From: Limnohabitans sp. 2KL-17
GTDB taxonomy: Bacteria; Pseudomonadota; Gammaproteobacteria; Burkholderiales; Burkholderiaceae_C
DNA: 64,000 bases
Assembly: GCF_003063415.1 (NCBI RefSeq)
Contig: NZ_NESK01000023.1
Location: 1 to 64,000 of the forward strand
Direction of reading: 5' to 3'
Shown here: positions 16,005 through 24,829 of the stretch, piece after piece
Layout: each line of letters begins with the position of its first letter
Numbering within the stretch: the first letter of the stretch is position 1
Program-made: the position numbers and the translations under genes
Notes under the pieces: model-generated
Database searches by the model: none
Seen by the model: only the letters and a program-made list of their open reading frames with translations
Told to the model about the DNA's origin: nothing

Positions 16005-18479
16005 TTATCGAAATGCTTTGTTTGCAGTGATATGGTAAACGCGCACGTTCTTTTCAGTATATGTACGCGTCCATACTTCACGGTATACGTAGGCATTTGT
16101 TACCGGTGTACTGAAAGAAGTACCCAAACACGCATCGGTCAAACCATCAACGCCGTAGAAGACACTTCCTGTCGCGAGGGTGCGACTAGACAGTTCCTGC
16201 ATACTGCGACCAACACCGAAACTGCTAGTGTCTACTGTGCTTGTCGTAGAACTAGGACTGCAAGCAGTAGTCGGATGCTTCTCTTTTGCAAATCCACCAG
16301 CTGCATTCCAAAAGTTAATTCCTGGGATGGCATCCAGTTCTGCAGCCAAGTCATCGTCTGCTGACCAAATGCCATCTGCATTTAGGCCCGTGAAGCTTTG
16401 GTTAGCAGTATGAATCGACAATGGACCCCGCAATCCTGGCCCAGGACGGCCTCTGCTCACCTCGGAGTAGAAGCCCACCAAATCAGCTCCGATAGCTCCG
16501 GATTTGGTGGTCCAAGTAGCGTCGACTGAACTTTGATTGTTCAAAGTCGCCGCGCCTGTTGCAGAAAAGTCCAAATATTTGGTCAATGTCTGCTTCGTTG
16601 GAACACTCAACATCTCGGCATCGACCAAGTCCTTTGCCACTGAAGCAGGAGGTAATTCACCCAAATAACGAACATTAAATTTCATTCTCAACTTATTGTC
16701 AGAATCAATAACGTAATAAGTAAAGACTGGGTTGTTGTCAAACGTCTTAGCCAACTCGGCATCTGGTTTCATGCGCGCGTAGCGTGCACCAGTATTCCAA
16801 CGTGAATCGCGTCCATTCATCGCCGTACTGACCACCCCGGTTAAAGGATGGACTTGGTTCAACAACGGCTCCGACTCAACCAAATAAGTTGAAGAAGATG
16901 TGTCTGTCACGCTGTCCACTTGACCAGTTGTATTGCCACAAAAGTTTGAAATGCTGACAGTTGAATTTAACGCCGTTTGGTTCAAGGCCGTTTTTTGCGC
17001 TGAGGTCAACCGACGGTCAATGGCCAAATAATCTTGAACAGTTGAACCTGATGGCCTTTTCAACATCACCCCATGAGGGAACATGCCCATCCACTTTGAA
17101 CCTTCAAACCTGCCTGGCCCCATGACTACGACGCACTGGGTGATGGTTTTTAAACCTTTATTGGTGTTAATTGCGGAAAAACTTGCACCTGTATTCTTGT
17201 AACCCGTAGAAGTTCTGTAATCGATGGTTGCACTAAGATCCGGCTCTCCGGTTGTTGCATCAAATGTGATCCGGGGATCAAACTGAAAGCGCATTCCGGA
17301 TTCAATGCGACTGAAGTTGACGTTGTTGTAGTTATTTGGCGCAACGGTCATGTCTCGCAAGTAGTTAAGAGTTGCATCCACCGAAGCAGATACTTTTCGG
17401 CGATTACCATAAAGCTTCCAAGTGTCATCGCTTTGCTTTTCAATCACCTCGGGCGTTGTATAACCACTTCCTGCATTGTCTTGCCAATTGATGTTGACCG
17501 CCAGTCGCAAAGGGTTTGCATTGCTTAACAGTCGGATATCAACAGAATTGAACTTTGCACCAGCCGTCGTGTTGATCGTATTGGAATTGAGCGCCCTGGC
17601 CCAACGCAGCATGAAAGGTGCGCCATTTTGCAAATAGCCGGGCACAGCCAGATCAGCACAAGCAGGATCCAGCGTAGCAGAGGAAACCGTCTTGTTGGTC
17701 AACCTTGCAGTTTCTGAAACTGCAAAACAAGCTGTGAATTTATCCAATAAGAGCTTGAATTTGGGTGGCTCAATGGTGGCAGCGTCCATGGCACCAGAAG
17801 GACTAACGCCTGCAGACTTGCTAATCACTACGGTGGAAACTGTGTCAGTTTCGGTTGAAGATGCCATTTTGTTGGACAACTCGACGTATCCAGCACGGGT
17901 GTTCATAGCCACATGGTCAAGCAACAAGTCTGCGCCTTCTCCGTTGGCCTTGAACTGCGTGGTCAACGGATCAAAGTTGTTCCCAATGAGCTTATCTGTC
18001 AAAGGCTTCAAAACTATCTTAATCGAGTCATAAGCATTTTGAATCGATGAATCCGTAAGAGCACTCAGCTGACTGGGTGACAAGTCGCCAATTGATGAAG
18101 AGGTTACCAACAAAGCTGTCGCTGCAGTCGTAAGCTGGCTAACGTTTGCTGTTTGGGCACCTGAAATTTTCGGAACAATCGCATGGTGAACGACTTGGCG
18201 ATCACCAATTTGCCCTGAAGCAGTTATTTGAAACGGTGCAACGAACCCCGATAAGTCTGCAAAAGAGTACTCACCTGACGTGTCAGCCGATACCGAGACC
18301 GTTTTTCCGTTCACATCACGAAGTGTGATCAGGGCACCAGAAATTGGTGCGCCGATAGCAGCAACACCAGAAATCGAATTGGTGATTTGGCTACTGCTGC
18401 CTCCTCCCCCTCCCCCACAAGCCACCAAAACCGCTGCCGCAGCGGGCAGCAATAACATTTTTGTTAATTTTTTAAACAT
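16005..18479 (-). CDS. large lipoprotein of unknown function with carboxypeptidase-regulatory-like domain
   Basis: The 824-residue product has a classical lipoprotein signal: VLVAC with Cys21, followed by six glycines and a serine linker, so it should be anchored to the outer membrane. Residues about 37-90 (GAPISGALITLRDVNGKT ... GEYSFADLSG) resemble a carboxypeptidase-regulatory-like beta-sandwich often found in surface proteins. The remaining 700 residues are not recognised. The base composition is visibly more AT-rich, with codons such as TTA, AAT and ATT more frequent than in neighbours, suggesting horizontal acquisition or a fast-evolving surface gene. It is monocistronic, between ilvA and gspC. 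Confidence 0.75.
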   Translation of the reverse strand: MFKKLTKMLLLPAAAAVLVACGGGGGGSSSQITNSISGVAAIGAPISGALITLRDVNGKTVSVSADTSGEYSFADLSGFVAPFQITASGQIGDRQVVHHAIVPKISGAQTANVSQLTTAATALLVTSSSIGDLSPSQLSALTDSSIQNAYDSIKIVLKPLTDKLIGNNFDPLTTQFKANGEGADLLLDHVAMNTRAGYVELSNKMASSTETDTVSTVVISKSAGVSPSGAMDAATIEPPKFKLLLDKFTACFAVSETARLTNKTVSSATLDPACADLAVPGYLQNGAPFMLRWARALNSNTINTTAGAKFNSVDIRLLSNANPLRLAVNINWQDNAGSGYTTPEVIEKQSDDTWKLYGNRRKVSASVDATLNYLRDMTVAPNNYNNVNFSRIESGMRFQFDPRITFDATTGEPDLSATIDYRTSTGYKNTGASFSAINTNKGLKTITQCVVVMGPGRFEGSKWMGMFPHGVMLKRPSGSTVQDYLAIDRRLTSAQKTALNQTALNSTVSISNFCGNTTGQVDSVTDTSSSTYLVESEPLLNQVHPLTGVVSTAMNGRDSRWNTGARYARMKPDAELAKTFDNNPVFTYYVIDSDNKLRMKFNVRYLGELPPASVAKDLVDAEMLSVPTKQTLTKYLDFSATGAATLNNQSSVDATWTTKSGAIGADLVGFYSEVSRGRPGPGLRGPLSIHTANQSFTGLNADGIWSADDDLAAELDAIPGINFWNAAGGFAKEKHPTTACSPSSTTSTVDTSSFGVGRSMQELSSRTLATGSVFYGVDGLTDACLGTSFSTPVTNAYVYREVWTRTYTEKNVRVYHITANKAFR

Positions 18480-18600
18480 TAAAATAGTCTTCGAGAAAAA
18501 ATGACATTTGCCAAATTCTGCTCTTTAATTCCAATTTTTGATACGGTTAAACCATCAGTAGTTACCCTGATACAACAAAAGCAACAAAACCAAGAGGTGC

Positions 18601-19047
18601 TTACGGTTTGTCAGGATTGGGTAATTCCAGCAACATATCGGCGCTGGGTGACTGGAGCCTGGCCTGTCTGGGGGTCAGGGACACGAGGGTCAAACCATCT
18701 TGCACGGCTTGGCCTACGCGGTAGGCTTTGGGTGGCTGGCCGTCGGTGGCGATCAAGGCGCTGCCTTGGCCAGAGCTTGAGGCAATGACGCCCAGCAGCT
18801 TGAACTGGCTGTTGGTTGAGGCCTTTGGCCCTTCTTGGGTGGCCATTTGGCCCAAGGCTCGGGCGATGGCTGGGGCGACTTCTGGCTGCCGTTCAGGCGC
18901 CGTGGAAAGGCTGGTGGTCGACTGAACGGTCTGCGGCGACGTCAATTGCAAGCCCCAATACACCGCGCTGGCCGCAGCCAAGGCCCAGGCACAGGCGGCC
19001 AGCCCGCTGGACCAGTGGCTTGTTTTCAAGGAGGCTGTGCTTTTCAT
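18601..19047 (-). CDS. gspC: type II secretion inner-membrane protein GspC
   Basis: GspC links the inner-membrane platform to the GspD secretin. The 148 residues show a short cytoplasmic tail, one membrane helix (about 14-35, GLAACAWALAAASAVYWGL), a periplasmic linker, and the homology region (FKLLGVIASSSGQGSALIATDGQPPKAYRVGQAV, in two parts) that binds the secretin. The C-terminal PDZ or coiled-coil part of longer GspC proteins is absent, as in other short Burkholderiales GspC. The gene is divergent from gspG with only nine bases between the two start codons. Confidence 0.85.
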   Translation of the reverse strand: MKSTASLKTSHWSSGLAACAWALAAASAVYWGLQLTSPQTVQSTTSLSTAPERQPEVAPAIARALGQMATQEGPKASTNSQFKLLGVIASSSGQGSALIATDGQPPKAYRVGQAVQDGLTLVSLTPRQARLQSPSADMLLELPNPDKP

Positions 19048-19056
19048 GTGCAGATT

Positions 19057-19506
19057 ATGATCGACCCCATGCAAACCAAAGCCCATGCCCCAACCCGTCG
19101 CCAACGCGGCTTTACCCTGATTGAACTCATGGTGGTGCTGGCCATCATCGGGGTGCTGGCCGCGCTCATCGTGCCCAACGTGCTGGGCCGTGCTGACGAC
19201 GCCCGCATCACCGCCGCCCGCACCGACGTGGGCAATCTGATGCAGGCACTCAAACTCTACAAACTGGACAACCAGCGCTTTCCCTCGGCAGAACAAGGCC
19301 TGAACGCGCTGATCCTTAAGCCCGCCACCGAGCCGGTGCCAGGCAACTGGAAGCCTTACCTGGACAAGTTGCCCAATGACCCCTGGGGCCGCGCTTACCA
19401 ATACATGAACCCCGGCATCAAAGGCGAGGTGGATGTGCTGTCCTTTGGTGCTGACGGTCAAGCCGGCGGCGAGGGCAACAATGCGGACATCGGCAGCTGG
19501 CAATAA
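19057..19506 (+). CDS. gspG: type II secretion major pseudopilin GspG
   Basis: GspG is the main subunit of the periplasmic pseudopilus that pushes substrates through the secretin. The prepilin signal RQRG/FTLIELMVVLAIIGVL is cleaved after Gly18, leaving Phe+1 and Glu+5. The globular part contains YKLDNQRFPSAEQGLNALI, and the C-terminal region with calcium-site aspartates (NNADIGSW) is typical of GspG. Length is 149 residues from the ATG at 19057; an ATG at 19069 in the same frame is an alternative. Neither has a strong Shine-Dalgarno. The stop overlaps the start of gspH. Confidence 0.93.
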   Translation: MIDPMQTKAHAPTRRQRGFTLIELMVVLAIIGVLAALIVPNVLGRADDARITAARTDVGNLMQALKLYKLDNQRFPSAEQGLNALILKPATEPVPGNWKPYLDKLPNDPWGRAYQYMNPGIKGEVDVLSFGADGQAGGEGNNADIGSWQ

Positions 19507-19966
19507 ACGGCACGCCGCGCAGGCGAGCGGCTTCACTTTGCTGGAGCTTTTGGTGGTGCTTGCCCTGGTCGCAGTGGCCACTGCTGGCGTGAGCATGGCC
19601 CTGCGAGACAGTGCCGACAGCGCCCTGGAACGTGATGCCCAACGCCTGGCGGCCCTGCTTGAAACCGGCCGAGCCCAAGCCCGTGCCAGTGGCCTGCCGG
19701 TGGTTTGGCGTGCGCAAGCGCCAGGAGGTTCACAAGATTTCGTTTTCGAGGGCTTGCCGCCGCCTGGCTTGCCACGCAACTGGCTCGACAAGACCACCCG
19801 CACTGCTGCCGGCACAGCCATTGTTTTGGGGCCCGAGCCCTTGATCGAACCCCAGGCACTCGCTTTGTCGAGCAGCACGCGGCCAGCCCGGCAACTGTGG
19901 GTGCTCACCGATGGCTTGCGGCCTTTCAAGGTGCAAACCAAGCTCGAAGCGACAGGAGGCAACTGA
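19481..19966 (+). CDS. gspH: type II secretion minor pseudopilin GspH
   Basis: This is a minor pseudopilin of the pseudopilus tip, 161 residues. The prepilin cleavage motif is ASG/FTLLELLVVLALVAV with Gly17 and Glu+5. The rest is a GspH-like globular domain (LETGRAQARASGLPVVW). The ATG at 19481 lies inside the end of gspG in another frame, giving a 26-base overlap and probable translational coupling. An upstream in-frame start would add a hydrophilic leader without family similarity. Its stop overlaps the gspI start by one base. Confidence 0.88.
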   Translation: MRTSAAGNKRHAAQASGFTLLELLVVLALVAVATAGVSMALRDSADSALERDAQRLAALLETGRAQARASGLPVVWRAQAPGGSQDFVFEGLPPPGLPRNWLDKTTRTAAGTAIVLGPEPLIEPQALALSSSTRPARQLWVLTDGLRPFKVQTKLEATGGN

Positions 19967-20358
19967 TGCCCCCACGCAAAGTCCGTTTCCCATCCGGCGC
20001 CTCACCACGGGTGCGCGGCTTCACGTTGATTGAAGTCCTTGTTGCACTCGGCATCACGGCGCTTGCGCTGATGGCAGGGCTGAAAGCCACCGGATCGCTC
20101 AGCCGCAATGCCGAACGCCAGACGGTGAGCATGCTGGGACAAATTTGCGCCGAAAACGAACTGATCGCCTTGCGGCTGCGCAGACAGCTGCCCGACACGG
20201 GCAACACCACGGTCCAATGCACGCAAGCCGGGCGACTGCTGCAGGTCGATGTGTCGGTTCGCCCCACACCCAACCCCAATTTCAGGCGGGTCGATGCGCG
20301 GGTGCTGGACCAGGGGGACTACGTGCTGCAGCTGTCCACCGTGATGGGGCGCAACTGA
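19966..20358 (+). CDS. gspI: type II secretion minor pseudopilin GspI
   Basis: This is a minor pseudopilin that starts tip assembly with GspJ and GspK. The 130 residues carry the cleavage motif VRG/FTLIEVLVALGITALAL (Gly18, Glu+5) and the GspI-type RNAERQTVSMLGQICAENEL segment. A GGAGG ribosome site precedes the ATG. The start overlaps the gspH stop and the stop overlaps the gspJ start, each as TGATG. The length is normal. Confidence 0.9.
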   Translation: MPPRKVRFPSGASPRVRGFTLIEVLVALGITALALMAGLKATGSLSRNAERQTVSMLGQICAENELIALRLRRQLPDTGNTTVQCTQAGRLLQVDVSVRPTPNPNFRRVDARVLDQGDYVLQLSTVMGRN

Positions 20359-21098
20359 TGCACGCACGCCCAGCCCTTCAAGCACGCGGCTTCACCCTGA
20401 TCGAGGTGCTGGTCGCCATCAGCGTGATGGCCTTGATGGCCCTGATGTCCTGGCGCGGACTGGACGGCATGCTGCGCACACAAAGCAGTTTGCAATCGCG
20501 CTCAGACGAGATCCGCACCTTGCAAGCTGGCCTGGCCCAATGGCAAACCGACCTGGACCAACTGGCTGAATTACAAGGCATCGCCAGCTGGAACTGGGAC
20601 GGCAAAGTACTGCGCCTGACGCGGCGAAGCGCTGATGCGCCGCCCTCCAGTGTCGGTGTCGGTATTGACGCCATGGGCGCGCCCAGCGTGCGGGTGGTCG
20701 CCTGGACTTGGCGCATCGACCCTGGACGCCCTGGCGGAGGCGATTGGCAACGCTGGCAATCGGCCCCGCTGACGCAGCGCCAGGATTGGCAAACCGCCTG
20801 GAAACTGGCGCAGCAATGGAGCCAAACACCCGACGATGCCACCCGCACCGGGCAAGTGCAAATTCACCCCTTGGCGGGTTGGCAATTGTTTGTGCACCGG
20901 GGTGGCGCCTGGACCAACCCCTTGTCGAGCGATGCCGTGACGACAGGCACCAGCAACAACGCAGACGGCAACACGACGCAAAGTGGAGCCACACCCGATG
21001 GCGTTCGCCTGGTATTGACCTTGCCCCCAGGGCCGTCAGGCGCTGGCAGCTTGAGCATGGACTGGGTGCGCCCCACTTTGTCAGGGGCGCTGCCATGA
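20358..21098 (+). CDS. gspJ: type II secretion minor pseudopilin GspJ
   Basis: This is a minor pseudopilin of the tip complex, 246 residues. The prepilin signal is ARG/FTLIEVLVAISVMALM, with cleavage after Gly11. The globular domain includes the GspJ-type WRGLDGMLRTQ region soon after the helix and a C-terminal LVLTLPPG strand. The stretch near residues 200-220, rich in Thr, Asn and Gly (TTGTSNNADGNTTQSG), is probably a flexible loop. The stop overlaps the gspK start by four bases. Confidence 0.9.
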   Translation: MHARPALQARGFTLIEVLVAISVMALMALMSWRGLDGMLRTQSSLQSRSDEIRTLQAGLAQWQTDLDQLAELQGIASWNWDGKVLRLTRRSADAPPSSVGVGIDAMGAPSVRVVAWTWRIDPGRPGGGDWQRWQSAPLTQRQDWQTAWKLAQQWSQTPDDATRTGQVQIHPLAGWQLFVHRGGAWTNPLSSDAVTTGTSNNADGNTTQSGATPDGVRLVLTLPPGPSGAGSLSMDWVRPTLSGALP

Positions 21099-22081
21099 CG
21101 CTTTGCACAGCCCGCCCCAACAAACAGCTTCAGCGCGGCGCCGCCTTGCTCACGGCCATGCTCACCGTGGCCCTGGTCACCACCTTGGCCAGTGCGGCGC
21201 TTTGGCAACAATGGCGGCAAGTCGAGATCGAAACCGCCGAACGCGGCCGCAGCCAGACCAGCTGGATGATGACGGGCGCGCTGGACTGGACCCGCCTGAT
21301 CTTGCGCGAGGATGCGGTTTCGGCACAAGGCGCGGGTGTTGATCATTTGGGCGAGCCCTGGGCCTTGCCTGTGCAAGAGTCCAAGCTGTCCACCTTTTTG
21401 TCACAAGACCAGCAATGGCATGAAGGCGATGCCGAAGTGTTTTTGTCTGGCCAGATCACCGATGCGCAATCGCGCATGAATGTGATGAACCTGATCGAAG
21501 ACGGCAAAGTCTCCACCAAGGCGCTGGCCCGGTTTGCGGCCTTGTTTGAGCGGCTCAACCTGCCGTTGAGCGAACTGCAAAACCTGGCCCTGCAACTGCA
21601 AGCCACAGCAGAAGCTGCCGCAAAGCCCGCCACGGCAACAGCCAGCGCCGCATTGATGCCACAGCAAACTGCACAACTGCTTTGGTTGGGGCTGAGCCCT
21701 CGCACCCTGGCGAGCTTGCAGGAGCACATCACCATCCTGCCCGAGGCCACACCCGTTAACTTGAACACCGCCTCAGCCGAAGTGCTGTCGGCCAGCTTGC
21801 CCGGGCTGGATCTGGCCTCGGCTCGCCAGGCGGTGGACCAGCGCCAGCGAGGGCATTGGCCCAGCCTGGACGCAGCCCGTGAAGCGCTTGGCGCTGCGGG
21901 TCGGCAACTGGACGAAAAACAGCACAGCGTCCAGAGCCGCTTTTTCGAAGTGCAAGGTCGCATGCGCATTGACAATGTGGTGCAGCAAGAACGCGCATTG
22001 ATGCGCCGCGACGGCAATCAGGTGCGCATGGTGTGGCGGGTCAGAAACCCGATACAGCGCCTGAACTCACCTCTACAATGA
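21095..22081 (+). CDS. gspK: type II secretion minor pseudopilin GspK
   Basis: GspK caps the pseudopilus. The 328 residues begin with an atypical prepilin signal QRG/AALLTAMLTVALVTTLA that lacks Glu+5, as expected for GspK. The SAM-like helical domain of the family is recognisable from TPVNLNTASAEVLSA, a helix-hairpin-helix-like stretch. A 20-residue alanine/threonine segment near residue 175 is probably a linker. ATGA overlap with gspJ; the stop is seven bases before gspL. Confidence 0.9.
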   Translation: MTLCTARPNKQLQRGAALLTAMLTVALVTTLASAALWQQWRQVEIETAERGRSQTSWMMTGALDWTRLILREDAVSAQGAGVDHLGEPWALPVQESKLSTFLSQDQQWHEGDAEVFLSGQITDAQSRMNVMNLIEDGKVSTKALARFAALFERLNLPLSELQNLALQLQATAEAAAKPATATASAALMPQQTAQLLWLGLSPRTLASLQEHITILPEATPVNLNTASAEVLSASLPGLDLASARQAVDQRQRGHWPSLDAAREALGAAGRQLDEKQHSVQSRFFEVQGRMRIDNVVQQERALMRRDGNQVRMVWRVRNPIQRLNSPLQ

Positions 22082-22088
22082 GCTGTTC

Positions 22089-23357
22089 ATGCGCACCCTG
22101 ATCATTCAACTGCCACTTGGCCTGCCCAGCCCCACCCTGTCGTATCCCCACGCGGTGGTGCAGACAGAACCGGGTGCAAAACCCCTGGTCATACAACGGG
22201 CTGCTGCCAGTTTGCTGCCCGCTGCAGACCGGCAAACCGAAGTGCTGGCCTTGCTGCCTGCAACAGCCATCTCCTGGCACCGGGTGGACTTGCCGCCCGG
22301 GCTGCAAGCGCATTCCGCAAAACTTCAATCGGCCTTGCAAGGCTTGCTGGAAGACCGTTTGCTGGACGACCCCGCGCAATTGCACATGGCCCTGCAACCC
22401 GGCTGGAAAGACACGCCCAACCCCTGGGTGGTCGTCTGTGCGCGCAACTGGCTCACCGCGCATATTCAGGCCCTGGAACAGGCAGGGCTCACGGTGCATC
22501 GCATCGTGCCCGAATTCAACCCTTCTGGTGCCCTGGCATTTGACGCACAACTGCAAGTAACCGGCTTGGGCGAGGCCGACACCGGCTGGCTGTGGGTGAC
22601 CCATCCAGAGCGCGGCGTGTGGGGGCAACCCTTGCAGGCACTGCATTCGCAAAACGCAAACAAGTCACTTGGCCTGACGGCCGAAGACCGACAAAGCATC
22701 GACATCCAGGCCGAGCCGGGTGTGGTGGCTTGGACCTCAGAATTTATGGGCGAAACAGCACGGCTGATAGCGCCTGGTCAGCACTGGCTCGCGGCCATGT
22801 CCTCTGATTGGGATTTGGCGCAATTTGACTTGCGCGCCAATGCCCGCTCGCGCCAAATCAAAAACGTGCAGCGCGCTGTCAGCACCTTTTGGCACAGCCC
22901 TGCGTGGCGCCCCACACGTTGGGGCCTGTGGCTGTTGCTGGCCAGCCAGTTGGTCGGGCTCAATGCCTGGGCCTGGAAGACACGCGCCGACTGGCAAACC
23001 CAGCAACAAAATTGGACCGCGATGTTGCGCGAATCCTTTCCCCAAACCCAGGTAGTGGTCGATGCGCCCTTGCAAATGGCCCGAGAAGTCGAGCGGCTGC
23101 GCCAGGCATCGGGCCAACTCACCCCCAACGACCTGGAGGCCATGCTGGGGAGCCTCGGGCAAGCCCTGCCGCCCGGATTAGCTGCGCCACGCCAATGGAC
23201 TTATCAACCCGGTCAGTTGCGCGTGCAAGACTTCAAGCCGAGCAGCGCACAACAACAAACTTTGCAAAAAACGCTGGGCAACAGCGGCTACCGATGGCGC
23301 GCCGAGGGTGACGCATGGCTGATGACGGTTGCGCCAAGCGCAGAGGCCAAGCCATGA
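22089..23357 (+). CDS. gspL: type II secretion inner-membrane platform protein GspL
   Basis: GspL connects the ATPase GspE to the inner-membrane platform. The 422 residues comprise a cytoplasmic actin-like domain (about 1-270, with LLPATAISWHRVDLP and LLEDRLLDD), one membrane helix (about 277-296, WGLWLLLASQLVGLNAWAW) and a periplasmic ferredoxin-like domain (about 300-420). The size is typical of the family. It overlaps gspM by four bases. Sequence conservation in GspL is low, so the call relies on domain layout and position. Confidence 0.88.
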   Translation: MRTLIIQLPLGLPSPTLSYPHAVVQTEPGAKPLVIQRAAASLLPAADRQTEVLALLPATAISWHRVDLPPGLQAHSAKLQSALQGLLEDRLLDDPAQLHMALQPGWKDTPNPWVVVCARNWLTAHIQALEQAGLTVHRIVPEFNPSGALAFDAQLQVTGLGEADTGWLWVTHPERGVWGQPLQALHSQNANKSLGLTAEDRQSIDIQAEPGVVAWTSEFMGETARLIAPGQHWLAAMSSDWDLAQFDLRANARSRQIKNVQRAVSTFWHSPAWRPTRWGLWLLLASQLVGLNAWAWKTRADWQTQQQNWTAMLRESFPQTQVVVDAPLQMAREVERLRQASGQLTPNDLEAMLGSLGQALPPGLAAPRQWTYQPGQLRVQDFKPSSAQQQTLQKTLGNSGYRWRAEGDAWLMTVAPSAEAKP

Positions 23358-23935
23358 ACACGCCATCCACTTGGCAGCAGTTGCGCTCGGCTTGGCACCA
23401 AGCCTGGGGGCAACGCAGCCCACGCGAAAAAGGACTCTTGGGTGTGGGCGCGCCGGTCTTTGTGCTGGCCGGCTTGTGGGGCCTGGCGTTGGCCCCGGCA
23501 CTGCGTACCTGGCAAGAAGCCCCCGCACAGCAAGCCCGCCTCGACACGCAAACCCAGACCATGCAAAGGCTGCAGGCGCAAGCCAAAAGCCTGCAAAAAT
23601 CGACCCTGATCAGCCGCAACGAATCGGTTCAGTGGCTTGAAAAAAGTACATCCGAATTGGGCGCGGGCGCCAAAATCAGCGTGCAAGGCGATCGGGCCAC
23701 CCTGAGCCTGGACGCCGCCCCAGCCGAGGCTGTGGCACGCTGGCTCAGTCTGGCACGTGAACGCGCTTTGGCCTTGCCCATCCAGGCGCAACTGCAACAC
23801 AGCCGGGATGCCGCCGCCGCTCTCCCCAAGGGCAAGAGCAAAACAGACAACAACACGGCCATCAACACCATCACCCCCAACACCGCCCAAAACGCGGTAC
23901 TTTTGCGAGGCACCGTGGTGCTGCGATTGCCATGA
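23354..23935 (+). CDS. gspM: type II secretion inner-membrane platform protein GspM
   Basis: GspM partners GspL. The 193 residues have a short cytoplasmic start with PREKGLLGVGAPVFVLAGLW forming the single membrane helix, then a periplasmic coiled coil (QAPAQ ... MQRLQAQAKSL) and a small ferredoxin-like domain. The segment KGKSKTDNNTAINT near residue 165 is low-complexity and likely a loop. The ATG at 23354 overlaps the gspL stop and gives the family's normal length. ATGA overlap with gspN downstream. Confidence 0.87.
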   Translation: MNTPSTWQQLRSAWHQAWGQRSPREKGLLGVGAPVFVLAGLWGLALAPALRTWQEAPAQQARLDTQTQTMQRLQAQAKSLQKSTLISRNESVQWLEKSTSELGAGAKISVQGDRATLSLDAAPAEAVARWLSLARERALALPIQAQLQHSRDAAAALPKGKSKTDNNTAINTITPNTAQNAVLLRGTVVLRLP

Positions 23936-24786
23936 ACGCCCTTGAATCACAGCTGACTCTTGCCAAGCCAAGCCATCACAAGAGCGCCCACACTGGCCCA
24001 GCAAGTGCCCGGCCGGCTTGGGGCTATGCGGCATGGGGCGCCTTGCTGGGCATGGGCGTGGCCCTTCTGATTTGGGCACCTGCCCGTTGGTTGGCCTGGG
24101 GCGTGGCACAAGCCAGCCAAGGCCAGGTGCAATGGCTCGATCCACGTGGCTCGGTATGGGCAGGCTCGGCCCAACTGGCGCTGTCTGGCGGCACAGGCAG
24201 CCGCGACCCACAAGCCCTGCCCGGCCGACTGCACTGGACACTGAAACCCGCCTGGACTGGCCTGCAATTGGGCTGGCTGGCCGACTGCTGCATGGCCCAA
24301 GCCGCCAATTTGCAGGTGCATGCGGGTTGGTCGACCTGGCAGGTTCAATCCAGTGACCACAGCTCTCAATGGCCTGCTGCCTTGCTGACCGGATTGGGGG
24401 CACCCTGGAACACCCTGCAACCCGATGGCCAGCTGCAACTACAGACCCGATCCCTGCAACTGCAATGGGCTCAAGGGCGAATGCAAATGAAAGGCCTGGC
24501 CGAGTTGCACGTGCAAAACCTGTCCTCGCGTCTGAGCCCCATCAAGCCCATTGGCAGCTACCAGCTGCAACTGCGCGGCACACCCGAGGGAACGCCCACC
24601 CCCAGCCTGCAACTGAGCACCCAGCAAGGGCCGTTGCTCATCAGCGGGGAAGGCCAATGGGTGGGTGCGCGGCTGCGCTTTACCGGTGAAGCCCGTGCGC
24701 AAGAAGGCCATGAACCGGCATTGAACAATTTGCTGAACATCCTGGGCCGCCGCCAAGGCACGCGCAGCCTGATTTTCCTGGGATGA
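23932..24786 (+). CDS. gspN: type II secretion protein GspN
   Basis: GspN is an accessory inner-membrane protein found in many but not all type II systems; its exact role is unsettled. The 284 residues have one N-terminal membrane helix (about 29-52, WGYAAWGALLGMGVALLIW) followed by a periplasmic beta-rich domain with the family's WLDPRGSVWAGSAQLALSG region. The C-terminus ends RQGTRSLIFLG. The gene overlaps gspM by four bases and precedes gspD, the normal order in Burkholderiales. Confidence 0.82.
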   Translation: MNALESQLTLAKPSHHKSAHTGPASARPAWGYAAWGALLGMGVALLIWAPARWLAWGVAQASQGQVQWLDPRGSVWAGSAQLALSGGTGSRDPQALPGRLHWTLKPAWTGLQLGWLADCCMAQAANLQVHAGWSTWQVQSSDHSSQWPAALLTGLGAPWNTLQPDGQLQLQTRSLQLQWAQGRMQMKGLAELHVQNLSSRLSPIKPIGSYQLQLRGTPEGTPTPSLQLSTQQGPLLISGEGQWVGARLRFTGEARAQEGHEPALNNLLNILGRRQGTRSLIFLG

Positions 24787-24829
24787 GCCCCCACAACCTC
24801 TGCCTCACCTGTTGCACGCCATTCACACC

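Noticed and set aside
18405..18420. C-rich tract coding for the six glycines of the large lipoprotein as a phase-variable repeat
   Set aside because: The glycine codons alternate in the third base, so the tract is broken and too short for slippage.
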